Shown here: piece by piece, positions 44,382 to 56,699 of the stretch | Numbering within the stretch: the stretch's first letter is position 1 | How the letters are laid out: each line of letters opens with the position of its first letter | From: Cristatella mucedo | Lineage: Eukaryota; Bryozoa; Phylactolaemata; Cristatellidae | Direction: 5' to 3' | NCBI GenBank assembly: GCA_009760855.2 | Contig: WPIO01000089.1 | Span: 478,501 to 542,500, forward strand | Length of the DNA: 64,000 nucleotides | The notes under the pieces: model-generated | What the model saw: only the letters and a program-made list of their open reading frames with translations | What the model was told of the DNA's origin: nothing | Databases searched by the model: none | Translations under genes and position numbers: made by a program

Positions 44382-45564
44382 CTGGAAGGAAGAAGCTACA
44401 AAGAAGCACAAACCGTATTGACGAGATGCATGCACTGGGTTTTAATATCTAGCAGAGTGGATCACGTGCATCCAAGTACATATAGTGATCATCAAGTGGA
44501 CGTTTGGGGAAGTTGACCACAGTGAGTGTATACAAAGCACAGATTTGCTGTGGTTAGACTGCTGTGCAACTTCCCTGAGCACCTCTTGCCAAGACGATAA
44601 GGTAGGATGAAAATAAGTGAGCAGCAGTGCACCACTCAAGCAGTGCTGATTTATACAGATCTTATTAGTCATGTTAAACAGATGGCATGGTTCATTTGAA
44701 GCTAAACTCAAACAGTCTTTAATAGCATCCCACTGGACAGTACCCCAACCACCAATCCCTGCTAAAGCCGGATACTATTGTGGCACCAGCATGCATCGTC
44801 GTGTGACGTACATGCAAATATCACCCTAGTTGTTCTGAATAGCCAGGATGAGGCAACCGTGGCTGGCAGGCAGGCATGGCACTGTGTGGGCTGATTAACA
44901 CAGCAACAGGCGACTCGCTAATGCTGATTCTTTGCTCTGGAGCTGTCTGCTGCAAGTATTTGCAGCCTAACCCTCAGAATATAAAACGACTGGCAAGGGC
45001 CATATATTTTGTGCTGCTCATGCAAACTGTTTTGCGGTGCACTCTTAAAGCTGCATTTACAAGACTCTGCTTTTATTATAACTCTCCAGCAAGCAAGATC
45101 GGCAAAGGATCTTTGCAGAGATCATAAAAAACCATCGTGGCCATTAGAATAAGTTGCTCGAGTTGGTCATACAAAAGTTGAACCATTTAAATGCACCTAC
45201 ATTTACACGATCCATTCTATGGCTGTCTCTTCAACAAGCAAGACTGTCAAATGATTTTGGCCAAACTCATAAAGAGTATCGTGTACGTTGAATTTGAGAG
45301 TTTATCATATAAAACGTGGACAGTATAAATGTAGCTTAACAGTACCCTAATACCAATCTGGAATGTGCAGCTGTCAACAGCAGCGTACTCTTGTTTCGCA
45401 CTCTCCATTGACAAGTTTTAAGGAGTTTACGATAGCTCCAAGGAGTTGCAACCTCACAAGATCCAAATGCGTATGTGACAATCTTGCCACTAGCAGCATC
45501 ATCATCAAAGGATGCTGGCAAAGAGCATCGACGAGCATCGTGATCATTGGCCGACGTCGGGGAG

Positions 45565-45660
45565 TTGACCCGGTTTGGCCCAGGGGTCAAGGTGCTTGCC
45601 ATTGACGACCCAGATCGTCGGCTCAAGCCTAAGTTCTCTTAGGGTGCTATAAAAATGAGG
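45565..45660 (+). mobile_element. SINE 2 copy
   Basis: GGCCCAGGGGTCAAGGTGCT, ATCGTCGGCTCAAGCCTAAG and TTCTCTTAGGGTGCTATAAA. Part of the body between the B-box and the tail is deleted. Confidence 0.62.
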
Positions 45661-48600
45661 TAAATTTGTTTTTGGTCGAACAAAAGTTCAAGGTAATCTA
45701 ATGAATGATGCAGGGATTTCCACAGCAAGGAGTTACGCTTCTGCTGCACGATCCGATTATGCCTGTTATAGCCTGCTTTTAGAACAGGAGAAGACGTCAT
45801 TAAGAGCGCATACCGAACATGAGGCTGTGAGACAGTGGCACGCAGCGAGTAAGACAGAGAGAGCTCTGCCAAGGCAGAGCTCTGGCGGGATGAAGAATGG
45901 GCATCACATTGCGACTACATCTAAACCTATAGCTCAGCCTAAACTGCGCAGGCTGCGGCCCAAAGCAGCTTGGTGCACCGGTCGCTGGACTTGCTAATGC
46001 TCGTTAGTGCCAGGATGGGATGATGCTCAGAATAGCCTTTTCGCAGGCTCAGCAAATGCGACGTCCTCGATCGATTCATCTGGTCACGTGAGCAATGGAG
46101 CACGAAGGAGCTGCACTCTGCAAGGCCGAGGCGCCAGCAGCAGCTGCTGCAGCTGCTGCGATGTCCGGGTGAGTTGCAACACGACTGCCTGACAGCCAGA
46201 GTCGTAGCCAGCCAGCCCAGTCAATGGCAAAACCCATTGAAATCGAGGCCAGACTGGTAGCCATTAGGCAAGAACAACAGGTGCATCGATTGTGCACCGA
46301 AGTCTAATAGGGATCACTGACGATGCTTGCTGGCTGCTTTCTTTAGGTCACCGAGCCAATGAGACTGCCCACCGGTAAGAGCCAGCCAGCGACCAAAAAT
46401 CCTGTCCCGAGAGACTGCCGATACATCATCTCTAATGCACAAGTTCTGGCGGCAGCGCAGGCATGGGGTTGGGCAGGCTGCTGCAGTACCAGCTGCAACG
46501 AAGCTACAGCAGCCTAACTTAAGGCAGCCGAGCCGACAAGAAGCGAGCCTGCAGAGAGCTCTAGAAAGCGGCAGCCTAGCTATTTAGCATCGGCCATTAG
46601 CACCGGCTGGCTGGCTGCACCACAACGAACGACGGTGATCGAGCACGGTGATGCTCACCCCTTCCTACCCCCTTCCGAATCCGGTGCTAGAGAGATTGCC
46701 AGAACGTTGGGTGGTGGTTGCACTGAGCAGCAGGCAGCAGCAGCTACGTGCACGGGTCGAACGTGCCTGAGCGAAAAGGCACTCGCCGATAACTGCGAGG
46801 AATTGGGAACACAGTCATCGTCCCACGTCCCCTGTCTCCTGCAAGGCCGTCACTCGGGCGTGCATCAAAGCGGTTTGTGCGGCTCGCTGTGACTCGCTGG
46901 GCCAAGCTTTAACACTCCTCGAAAGTGCTCTTGAGCCAGCTGCTTCCTTGGCAGTGGCAGCAGCAGCTGCAGCAGCGTGGACCTGGCAGCCGCCGCTGCC
47001 TCAGCTAGCAAGCTGCTAGCCCACAGTGGCGGCTACTACGGAAGCCGGCGAAATGGAATAGCAACGTTGCACCGTAGACTTTCTGTCCAATCGCTGAGGG
47101 ATCTTCCGCATGGTACTGCCAATGTTGCAAATCGGGTGTGGTCGCGTGACTACACGGTACTACCAGCAGACTGAAACTGCCGATATCGCAGCAGAGCCTA
47201 GCAAAAATCAGGTAAACAGCTTCGGCATGCCGCGCTGCTTATGAGCTGGCACACGGCCGATCTGCCGGACGAAGCTCGAAAAGCGAGGCTTCGACCGCTA
47301 CGCCACTCCGAACTGCGCACCAAAGTGCGCATGCATGCGGACTGCGAGCCAAAGTCGTAGCCACTAACCGATCTCCGTGCTCCGGTTGATAGCAACTGCT
47401 GTAGCACTGGAGGGCAGGAGCGTGCGGGCCGTCGCTTGCTCGTGCTGCAGCTGCTGCAGCAGTTGCCCGGGTAGGCCACGGGCGGCCCCTGCCGCTGCTT
47501 CTACTACGAGGAGTAGGTGCAGGCTGCCTGCCTGCTCGATGGCATGCCGCTGCGCTTGCTGGTCGAAACCGGGTGGCTGACCGAACGACCGAGCTCATTG
47601 CCGAGGCCTTGGCCGCTCTCGGCTATTAGTGGGGCGAGCCTGACACTGCCGGCGCAATCACGGCAATCGTGGCTCACCGCAAAGCGACTGCTAATGGCCA
47701 CGCGGCTCTCTTCTCGGAAACAGCCCACGGAGCAGCAGCCGTCGTCTGCTCTGCTGGCCTAACGGCGGCTGCCGTCCCCTCTTCTTCTTTACTTGTCTCC
47801 TTCCTCTCTGTCGCGTCGGCGGTCGCGGGCTCAACGACAGAGGACAGCGAGACGTCCTTTTTTCCCCCACTCCAGCACTACGATATCCTAAATACAGGGG
47901 GCACCGTGAAAAAAAAACGTTCCACAAATCCTGAAGTCTGGCACTTTTTTCTCTCGGCAAAATTGCTTTAGCCGCCTCGATCGGTGGCGAGACGCGGCTC
48001 TTGCCGTTCGCTTTGCTTGCGAGTCGATAAAGCAGGGAGAGCGGGACAGCGAGATGCAAAGCTACTGCCGGCGTTCGAGGACAGTTCTGGGCAGAGGGAT
48101 GGGGTGCGGCGACGGCACGCTAGAGAGCTACGCTGGAGGAAGCACGGGGCAATGGCGGCGGCAGCAAAAGCTATCACTACCGGCTCTCGCGGCCTAATGG
48201 CCAGCCAAAACGGCAGCCTATCCGGGAGACAGATATCTATCAGATTCCGTTTCGTGCATCGCCGGTGGAACAATGACCGAGCTAGCACTTAGTCTGAGGC
48301 ATTTTCCGGTGGCTGGTCGGACTCTTACAGTCTGTTTACTCACGAAACTAATTACGAAATTTGCTGCATTGGGTTTCCCATTCACCACAATTGCTAACCC
48401 AATAACTCTTAGTACGGATTTATTGAACTCGCTCAAAATGGCAAACTACAATGCCCATAGGTAGGAGGACGAAGCGGAAGCAGCCAATGAGAACAGTGGA
48501 AAAGCCGACCAGAATGCAGCCGGGGCAGTCGAGCCGGCCGGCTCTGGCCACGCCGGTTGCTTTGCAAAGAAGGGGCGGAGCTAGCACCGGGGCATGGTGT

Positions 48601-48859
48601 CCATGAATACAGAGACCCTTTGAAGCCACGGGCGATTTCATGACTCGCTTTAACAATGAACCGGTTTCTACGAAGCACCAGCTGTGGCCTCAGCACAATG
48701 CAGATGGTTACTATGCTCCTTGGGCTCCAACGGCTCTCGTACCGTGCAGTGAGACCTATGCCACCCACGCGATAATCTATCGAAGGGTGGGGAGAAGATA
48801 GGGAGGGAGAAAGGAGAAAAAGGGAGAGGAATGGGAGAAAGACCGAGGGTGGGGGTGTG
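45661..48859. other. No gene confirmed
   Basis: CAG/CTG-rich and GC-richer sequence with several frames of 60-120 codons on both strands, none with a recognisable motif. It probably lies in the 5' region of gene 2, so small exons could be hidden here. Confidence 0.4.
45860..45883. repeat. Short perfect inverted repeat
   Basis: AGAGCTCTGCC and its reverse complement are separated by AA. Confidence 0.85.
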
Positions 48860-48894
48860 GGGTTGGAGAGAGACAGACAGACAGACAGACAGTG

Positions 48895-48981
<87 letters not shown>

Positions 48982-49420
48982 CAGAGAGGGAGACAGGGAG
49001 GGAGACAGAGAGGGAGGGAGAGAGAGAGGGAGAGAGAGGGAGACAGAGACAGACAGAGACAGACAGACAGATAGAGACAGACAGACAGAGATGGAGATGG
49101 AGAGACAGATGAAGAGACAGAGACGAAGAGACAGAGGGAGATGGAGAGACGGAGAGAGAGCCGGAGAGACAGAGACAGCCGGAGAGACAGAGACAGACGG
49201 AGAGACAGAGACAGACGGAGAGACAGAGACAGACGGAGAGACAGAGCCGGAGAGACAGAGCCGGAGAGACAGAGACGGAGAGACAGAGACAGAGACGGAG
49301 AGACAGAGCCGGAGAGACAGAGCCGGAGAGACAGAGCCGGAGAGACAGAGGTTAGACTAGAAAGAGAGATGAAAGGAAAAGAAAGAAGAAGAGAGAAGGG
49401 AGAGGACAGAGAGGAAGAGA
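48860..49420. repeat. (AG)n tract and derived GACAGA minisatellite
   Basis: GACA repeats, then about 39 AG dinucleotides (48899-48976), then several hundred bases of purine-rich repeats with CGGAGAGACAGAGACA units. The 283-codon minus-strand frame of Leu/Ser repeats across it is an artefact. Confidence 0.93.
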
Positions 49421-49704
49421 CAGGCAGATGAGAATGAGAAAGAAAAGAAAACAGAGAAAATGGAGCAAACAGATTGGCACACGAAGAAAAGAAGTCGAGA
49501 CAGGAACCTGAAGCAGATCCGACTATCGTAGAGATGGTGCACCGACTAATGCCGACACTAACCTCTTTATCACTACCCTGATGCATGTAATAGCAGCATG
49601 CCCATTCGGCAATCTTCTGACTTTCCACAGGTCATCTACCAGCTAAGCAAGAGCATGTGGTGCCGAATCTATCCTAGAAATATGTCCCAGAAATGAACAG
49701 CATT

Positions 49705-49775
49705 TGTTATAATAATAAAAATGCACTTGATAAAGCGCACTCAGAGAACTCAATCTCTTTCTAGGCGCTTAGGTT
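49705..49775 (-). mobile_element. L2-like 3' tail only, inverted
   Basis: AATAATAAAAATGCACTTGA is followed by TAAAGCGC, the loop GAGAACTCAATCTCTTTCT and AGGCGCTT. It is a very short, well-preserved tail. Confidence 0.75.
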
Positions 49776-50177
49776 TCACGACGCGCCTGCACTGCTCCCA
49801 TACCTGAACCTCCTCTCCGTGACCACTAGCTGTTAGTGAAAAAACCACAACCCCTGTCACTGTCACTGTCACAGCTGCGACAACAACATCTGCTTGGCTA
49901 TTGGTCAAGTTAAACAATACTCGGGTCAAGTGTAGAGCAGCAGTAGCAGCAGCAGACCGAGCGAACAACTGGCTGGAAGCGTGGTGGCTGGTGCCATGCT
50001 TGCCTACTTGAACCTTGTCCTTGCTGATCGCTCGAGCTATTACAGACAACCCCGAACACCTGCAAGTCACCGATAGCATCAGTCAGCTTGGAGTCTAATC
50101 TGCTATTTTATTTTTATGTAATACCGGCTAGCATTGCAGTTCAGTAAGTGTGCTCAGGTGTGAGAAAGATAGTTGGA

Positions 50178-50178
50178 G

Positions 50179-50215
<37 letters not shown>
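50178..50215. repeat. (GA)n microsatellite
   Basis: About 17 GA units, close to TGCTGCTGCTGCTGCTGC at 50242. Confidence 0.9.
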
Positions 50216-50218
<3 letters not shown>

Positions 50219-50637
50219 GCCTATGGGTGACTCGAAAGACATTGCTGCTGCTGCTGCTGCCACGTTGTAGGCACCACAGCATAAAAGGACGGTAAGTATC
50301 CTGCTCACGAGACCGGCAGTCGACGCATTGCTAGGCCGTGAGGACACGAGCGTGCACCTCTCAATCCACGCGCCTCTCACCCCCTCTCCCTTTGTGATGT
50401 GTGAGATCGAGTTCTAGACGGTGTTTCCATCTGTGGCATGAACAATGTGCACACACAAGCACATGCAAAAACTCGGGCGGTTTCTGGCGCGAGGCCTATA
50501 ATGACACATCGCACAACCCAGAGTCCGGTGCCTGGGCCACGATTGCATGACAGTTCGCTGCCCACACATGAGCTTTTGCAGAAAACCCCTATGCGATGCT
50601 TGCTCGATCGCTTGGCTACTAGCGAACGGATTTCGTA

Positions 50638-50904
50638 ATGAATCGTAGGTTTGTGGCAACGCGACATTCCGAGCACCCCATCCACACATTCTACAACGAA
50701 GCTTTGGCCAGCGGATACGATAGTGTGGGCCAGTTGGCAGCAGTGCTGATCACCAGTCCAATCATCGGCACGCTGCCTTCAATGCAGGCAAGCAAAGACA
50801 ACGACATGAACGGGCCGATGTTCGAGCACCTGCATGCACAGCTGCCCGGGTTCGAGAAGTTTCTTGAGGCAGACTCCCACAAAGCTTCTACGACAGAGTC
50901 TGAC
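50638..50904 (+). other. Unrecognised open stretch upstream of a LINE fragment
   Basis: An open frame with normal amino-acid composition: HPIHTFYNEALASGYDSVGQ, ITSPIIGTLPSMQ, MFEHLHAQLPGFEKFLEAD. It runs in frame into the LINE C-terminus at 50905. It could be a decayed exon or unknown repeat. No family was recognised. Confidence 0.3.
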
Positions 50905-51195
50905 ACAAGTTGCCCAGCTGGGCCTCGAACCAACATCAAATCCTTTGGAAACCACGCCTTCAGTGTGTATGCTACCAAAGCGTGGAACTCACTCCCGACT
51001 GACGACACGACATCGGCTGACTTGACGACATTAAAAAGCTGTTCTTCATTGCATTTGGTGTGAATTGTCCTTAATGTGCTTATGCGCACTGACAATGTGT
51101 ACGTTATCACTAACCATTCGTCCTTTACAGTATGTTACTGCATTCCATTACAGCATATTCCCTTATAGCAGTAAAGTGGCTAGAAAGAGATTTGA
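50905..51195 (+). mobile_element. L2-like LINE 3' fragment
   Basis: TNIKSFGNHAFSVYATKAWN and LPTDDTTSADLTTLK correspond to the LINE C-terminus, followed by the 3' region and AGTAAAGTGGCTAGAAAGAG. It joins in frame to an unrecognised 5' sequence starting at 50638. Confidence 0.75.
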
Positions 51196-51214
51196 TTATC
51201 ACAATAATGAAACA

Positions 51215-51560
51215 CATTTGTATAGTGCCTTAAGAATTAAATCCCTTGGGGCACTTTGCATATGCTGCCACGGAAGCGTGTCAATGTTTTTCGCGATAAC
51301 ATACACAGAGTCAGCAGGCATAAGCATGCACCTCACATGCACACAAGGATCCAGCAACTGCTGTGAGGAGCTGGTGTGCTTGTAGTAGCTTTTTAAATTT
51401 CAAAAGTCAGGAGATGCCGTGACGTCCGGGAGTGAGTTCCAGCCTTTGGGAGCATATGAAGTGAGGCCACGGTCTCCAAGGGATTCGAGGTTGCTTCGAG
51501 ACACAGCTAGACGCCTTGGGTCAGAAGAGCAGGCGGTACGATGCCTGGCCTAGTTCTCTT
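51215..51560 (-). mobile_element. L2-like LINE 3' fragment, inverted
   Basis: The minus strand carries the region from the AKHRT-type block through FGDRGLTSYAPKGWNSL-like sequence (frameshifted) to a tail reading GGGCACTATACAAATG-like sequence at 51215. It lies tail-to-tail with the copy at 50905-51195. Confidence 0.7.
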
Positions 51561-51639
51561 GGAGAGTTATAAAAATGCACTATTAATTATTACCCTTAGC
51601 ATTACTATTATTAGTATACCAGCTAGCCTCGTCGGCTAC

Positions 51640-53420
51640 TCCGACCAAGTTCCTATTGGCAGCTCTTCGGCATTACGGACTCGAGGAATTCGACATCGAA
51701 TGCCGTGGGTGAGCCGGCTCGCTCGGTGTGACGCACAGCCGCGGCGGCCGGCCGATTTCGCAAACGCTCGACGGTACAACTCGGCTGACACTCCGAACGG
51801 TCCGCGGCGACGCCCAGCGGTGGCGGCCGCGGCTGCCCTATGCTCCTCTCGTCGAAGCGGCCCGGACGAGCCAGGCGGCCGCTCGCGGCGGCAGCAGCGA
51901 GCTAGCGGCAGCAGCCAGCGCAAGCTTCGGTCGCAAGGGTCGGCGAGCTTTCTACGACGACGGGCGTCGAAAGTCCCTTCGACCGTGGCAGCGGCAAGCC
52001 GCAGGCGAGCGCAGCGCGAGCCGGTTGGCGTCACGCGACGAGCGAAACGTCGGTGAAGACGCGAGCGGCGCCGTGCCTGACGCGGCGAGCGCAATTAAGC
52101 CAGCGCGAGCGATCTCCAGAGCGCGACGAGAGAACGACGAGAGAACGACGAGAGAAATAAGCCGCCGCTGCCGCCGCCGGCCAGGCAGCATGCGGCCGGC
52201 ACGCCCGATTTCGGCGACGCAGCGGCTCGCACGCGCCGGCGGGCGGGGGAAGGAGGCCACCGCCGACGGACGAGGCCGCCGGCGGCGGCGGCGGCGGCCT
52301 CCCGTCGTCCTTCTGCCCGCGCCCGTCTCCGACGGACGCGGGCAGAAGCAGGCAGCGGCTGCTCTGCTGCGCGTGCGCCGGCGCCTGCTCGTGCGCTCAC
52401 CGGCTCCCTCCGGTATCCGCGCCGGTCTCATAAGCGAGCGGCCCGGCGGTGGCGGCGTCGAGAAGCGACGACGGTAGCCGTACTGAGCGGCTCCACGGCG
52501 AACGCTCCACTCCACGGGCCCGGTCGAGGCCGGCGCCAGCGCCAGCGGCGCAGAGCCAGCATGGTCCGTGCTCTGCCGTGCCAAGCCCGGGCGACTAGCG
52601 ACGGCTGCTGCTGCGCTCCCTCTAGGCGGCGGCGCGCATGCTCAGCTCGCCAGCGTCGGATGCCGACCGCCGATATTCGTCGCACGTCCGGCTCGGGTGT
52701 GCCGCGGTTCGTCGAGCGCCCGCGCGGTGATCCGGCCGGGTCGTCTGCACGCGCGCGATATATCCGGGCAGCCTTGACCCCCGCCTCCCGTCCGTCTGCC
52801 CCTCCCAGTCGCTCGTGGCCAAGTACGAAGCCGGTGTCCGCCCGCAGCGGCGTCGGCGGCACCGGCGGTCGCCTTCCTCGCTTTTGGTCTGCGATCGAAG
52901 ATTGCGCCGAGGATGAACTAAGATCAAAGCCATTACCAGAGGCCGCCGCTATTGTGTTTACCAGACTGACCATTCACACCTGCGGCCCGATTGATTCGTG
53001 CGGGGACTACCGCCGGCTGCTGCTGCCTGCGTGGACGTCGGGCGTCTGGGACGCCGCACTAGCCGCGGTGAATCAGCGCGCGCTCGCGCGCGACCCGGTG
53101 CTTCCCGCTGGCTTCGACCAGCGCAACTCCCGTCCGATGAGAGTGCGCGCCGATGACGGATTTCTACGCACGCTCCTCTTTCGCGAAAGCCTTCTGAACG
53201 CCCGGAGTCCCCGCCTCCGCCTCCCCCCCCCCCACCGTCGACCCGCGCCCTTGCGGAGGAGCTGCGTGCGACTTGCCCACTCCGACTCGGCCTCCCGGCT
53301 ACGCAAGCTGCGCGGGAGCGTGGCATTCTTCCCGCGGGCACGGGTCGGCCCGGGTTGACGGCAGTATCGCACCTTTGCTTCGACCGCCCGACCCACACCA
53401 GTTCGGGTAGGTAGCGGCCC
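51640..53420. promoter_or_regulatory. CpG island, possible promoter
   Basis: About 1.8 kb of very CpG-dense sequence with open frames in nearly all phases on both strands and Arg/Ala/Gly-rich translations. That is the signature of composition rather than coding. It could be the promoter of gene 2 or of a gene outside the window. Confidence 0.45.
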
Positions 53421-53729
53421 AGCGCGAGCCGCACACGAAATGTGCACAGAGACCGGAAGCTCGCCATACTCGCAGACGATGACAGCTCGATACTCGTCTA
53501 TGCACGCAGTGCTACCGACGACGGCGTATTGGAAAAAGCGCAACAATAGCCTGCATATTACGGCCGGCTGGCGCGACAGGTGACTTCCAGCCAGCTGACT
53601 CGCTGGTGGGCCTACTGCAGGCTCGCGCTCAACGCTAGGACTCGCCGACCGGCAGACCGTTGCTCCTGGAGAGCGGCTATTGCGGTCAGGCCCACGCCTT
53701 ACTCGGTAGCCAGGCGATAAGTCCGACAA

Positions 53730-56313
53730 TAATCACTCTCGTACGCAATCGTACACGAAGCTGCTCGTAAGCCTCGGCTAATAGCAGCTAGTTAAGAAGT
53801 GCTAGGTTCTAATTCAGCGGCAAAGCTTGCCGTTCTTAATCCAAGCTCAGCTATCAAGTTCTTCGTCTATAATCGCGGGGCATCGCACCTTGCTCGCGCA
53901 ACGGCGAAACGCCGGCCGGTTACAGACGGTCCAGGATTGTTTCTTACCCGCACTGCTTTGTCGCGATTCGTGCTTCGTTAAAACTAGGAACAGTGAGGGC
54001 TTTTATAATCTATCGTTCTTATTTTCTCTAGCGCAGGGGTTACTAACCTGGTATTCACGGACTCCTATCCACAAGGTTGCTTATCTCGTCGCCACACGAA
54101 CGAAGCCGCGTACGATCCTGAGAGATCTCGGTAAAACAGTGTGCCAAGAAAGTGGTCGGCAAACATTCCAGATATATATATATATATATAGAATGACAGC
54201 TCTCCTAGCGCTGCGATGAAAGTAATGCACGGATCGACAGCCATCGACAGATCGACCACCACTTTCGTCGAGCGTTTGACTGGATGAAACCACTGGAGCT
54301 GTCTGTCAGTGCAGCGAGCCAGTGCTTCCGTTGCATGCACTCCGATGCCACCAGAGAATAATCCGTACTACGCAAGCCCTTTTGGAAACTACAAAGGCCA
54401 TCGACATGGTAGAACTCGCGGCTAAAAAAGACTTCGATTGGAAGACAATCTCGATTGCTCCGCCGCGCACGCACAGACGAGGCACTAATGTGGCAATGGC
54501 ATTAGATTTCGCTTGGGTGATGAAAAAAAAAACTTCTCGGGATTTCATTGCCACACGATGCTTTCTACATCGGCATGCACTAGTGTAAGAAGCTCTTCAG
54601 CTTTTCTAAACGAAGTCGTATCTACTGGCGTGAAATTCATCATTCTCATCGTTGCTAGGGGTGTGATCGTGGCGTTTTCAAGAGGCCCTACTGCGCACGA
54701 GTTCGTTGGCTTTTTAGCGGGCTAGTCCTGAAGCGCTTGATTGAACTTCGAGTACAGGCTTTTCCTTTTATGAAAGAAAGAGTTCACTCTCAGAGAGGTT
54801 TGACTGTGAGGAATTCCTTCACGTCTCGACCTACTCGGTGGATATGTTTGGGCTTGTGAGTGAGCTTAATAGTGCGATTCGAGGAATCGCCGGGTTTTCC
54901 GGGGGGGCAGCCGAAAGACTGTCGCCAGGTTTTCTGGCCAAACTCCCGACGCGCGGAGGCTGAGGAGGTTGAAGGCAGATGGCAGCCAGCAGCGTGCAAA
55001 CTTTTAACTTTATAGGGGAAGCGCTTCTGCGAGATGAGATCGCGAGTGAGGAAGCCTCGTCGTCAATTTCTCTGCAGGCACAATGTTCTGCAGATCTCAC
55101 GATTCTCTACAGAGATTTATCAAAGTTTACTCCTGCTCAGGTGACCATAATGTTGGAACGTGGATTCGTAATCCTTTCCCTGCATATATAGACTGGATTA
55201 GCAGCGACGTGGGGCTCACCGATGCAGACGTCATCGAGCTGAGGACAAAGGCAATTTTATGAAAAAAATTCAACTCAAAAACCTTGTAGAATTCTGGTGT
55301 GCATTCAAATGAGACTGCCGTCATTTGGTAGAGTGAGATGTGCATGCTCTGATTCCGATTTGCTAATACACACCTTTAATACTCAGTTCTATCGAAATAA
55401 AAAGTCGAAATTGATTGAACGTCTAAGGATGATATGCCTACTGCCTTGTCTAAGGCCACTTCATAGTTTCACTTTCTTATTGAAGCCATAATCCAATGAG
55501 CTTCTCAATCCAATGAACTTGAGCGTCAGAATTTATCGAAATCGTTAGCGTGCGCATGGTGATCATTTTCACTCTCATATGGAGTAACCATAAGCATGGA
55601 AAATATAGGGAAATGTGAATTGTTTTTTAGTTATGATTTTTTAATCTATTCACCCTTTGTATCTCATACACTGTATGAGGCAACCAATTTTCAATAAAAT
55701 AAAAGTATGCCAATTGAATTGCAAATTCGTACTTAAGTGCGAGCGTGCATTTTTCTAGGTTGGGGGTACATGGCAAAGACCATATTTGTATGGGATCCTT
55801 GACTCAGAAAATGTTAAGAGCTATGGCTTTAGCGGTAACTTGTACAATACCTGAAGTACCCTTAATCCGACACACGTCCGGTGGCTGGTTTTTGTGGGGT
55901 CCATTTATAAATTGAAGGTCGGCTGATTCAGCGGCCTCCTTTATTTAGTGGCGGAAGAGCCCTAGCAGCTACTGTCAATCCGCCGGCAGCGGGTCATACA
56001 AGGTTTGCCTTGGGAGCCCGCATCCGGTCTGCGTGCACATGGACGCATCCGGTGGATGCTCGGCCGCAGCAACCTCAACTTTACATTTGGCTGACGGCGG
56101 GCTGGTGGCTGGCTCGCCCAGTGTCACCTAAAGGAGTGTAGCCGCTTCCACGTCGAGCCGCTCCACGTCCGTACAGAGCGAGGTCGTAAGCGCAACGGAC
56201 GTAGCCACGCCGTCCAACGACAAACACCGGCGAAGTCCTGAGCCTTGCAGTCCAGCGACGCGTAAGTGCAAATAATACACGCAAGTACGCACACGATTTC
56301 ATTCAATATTTAT

Positions 56314-56317
<4 letters not shown>
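53730..56317. other. No gene recognised
   Basis: Average to AT-rich sequence with a short AT run at 54172. No domain or repeat family was recognised. Confidence 0.45.
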
Positions 56318-56349
<32 letters not shown>

Positions 56350-56427
56350 AAGATTTATTAAAATATTTAATGGTATCTGTATTATATATATATATATATT
56401 GTATATACATATATAATATGTATGTAC

Positions 56428-56460
<33 letters not shown>
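56318..56460. repeat. (AT)n-rich tract
   Basis: Three long AT runs are separated by short unique spacers and followed by a GT/GC-rich stretch. Confidence 0.9.
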
Positions 56461-56539
56461 TACATATATAGTGTATGCGCGAGGTGTTTGTGTGTGTGCG
56501 TGTGTGTGCGCGCGAGCGTGCGCGTGTGATGAGTGCGTG

Positions 56540-56695
56540 TGCAGTTCATTTGTGGAGCGCCCTAAGAGAACTGAATCTTTGTCCAGGGCACTTCACATAT
56601 GCCACGGGGCTTGAGCCCACGACCTCGTCTTTTAAGGAAAGCACCTTGACCTCGATAGTTAAAGGTGAGTGCGTTAGCCCCTGGGTCTACTGGGA
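56540..56695 (-). mobile_element. SINE 2 copy, inverted
   Basis: The minus strand has CAGGGGCTAACGCACTCACC, GAGGTCGTGGGCTCAAGCCC and the tail GTGAAGTGCCCTGGACAAAG with CAGTTCTCTTAGGGCGCTCC. It is one of the best-preserved copies. Confidence 0.75.
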
Positions 56696-56699
56696 GGGG

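Noticed and set aside
48777-49628. A 283-codon minus-strand frame of Leu/Ser repeats and its plus-strand Arg/Glu counterpart.
   Set aside because: The sequence is a GA/GACA simple repeat, which is open in all frames by composition.
51728-52477. A 249-codon plus-strand frame and overlapping minus-strand frames in the CpG-rich region.
   Set aside because: All phases are open, the translations are Arg/Ala-rich without motifs, and no splice pattern supports one over another.
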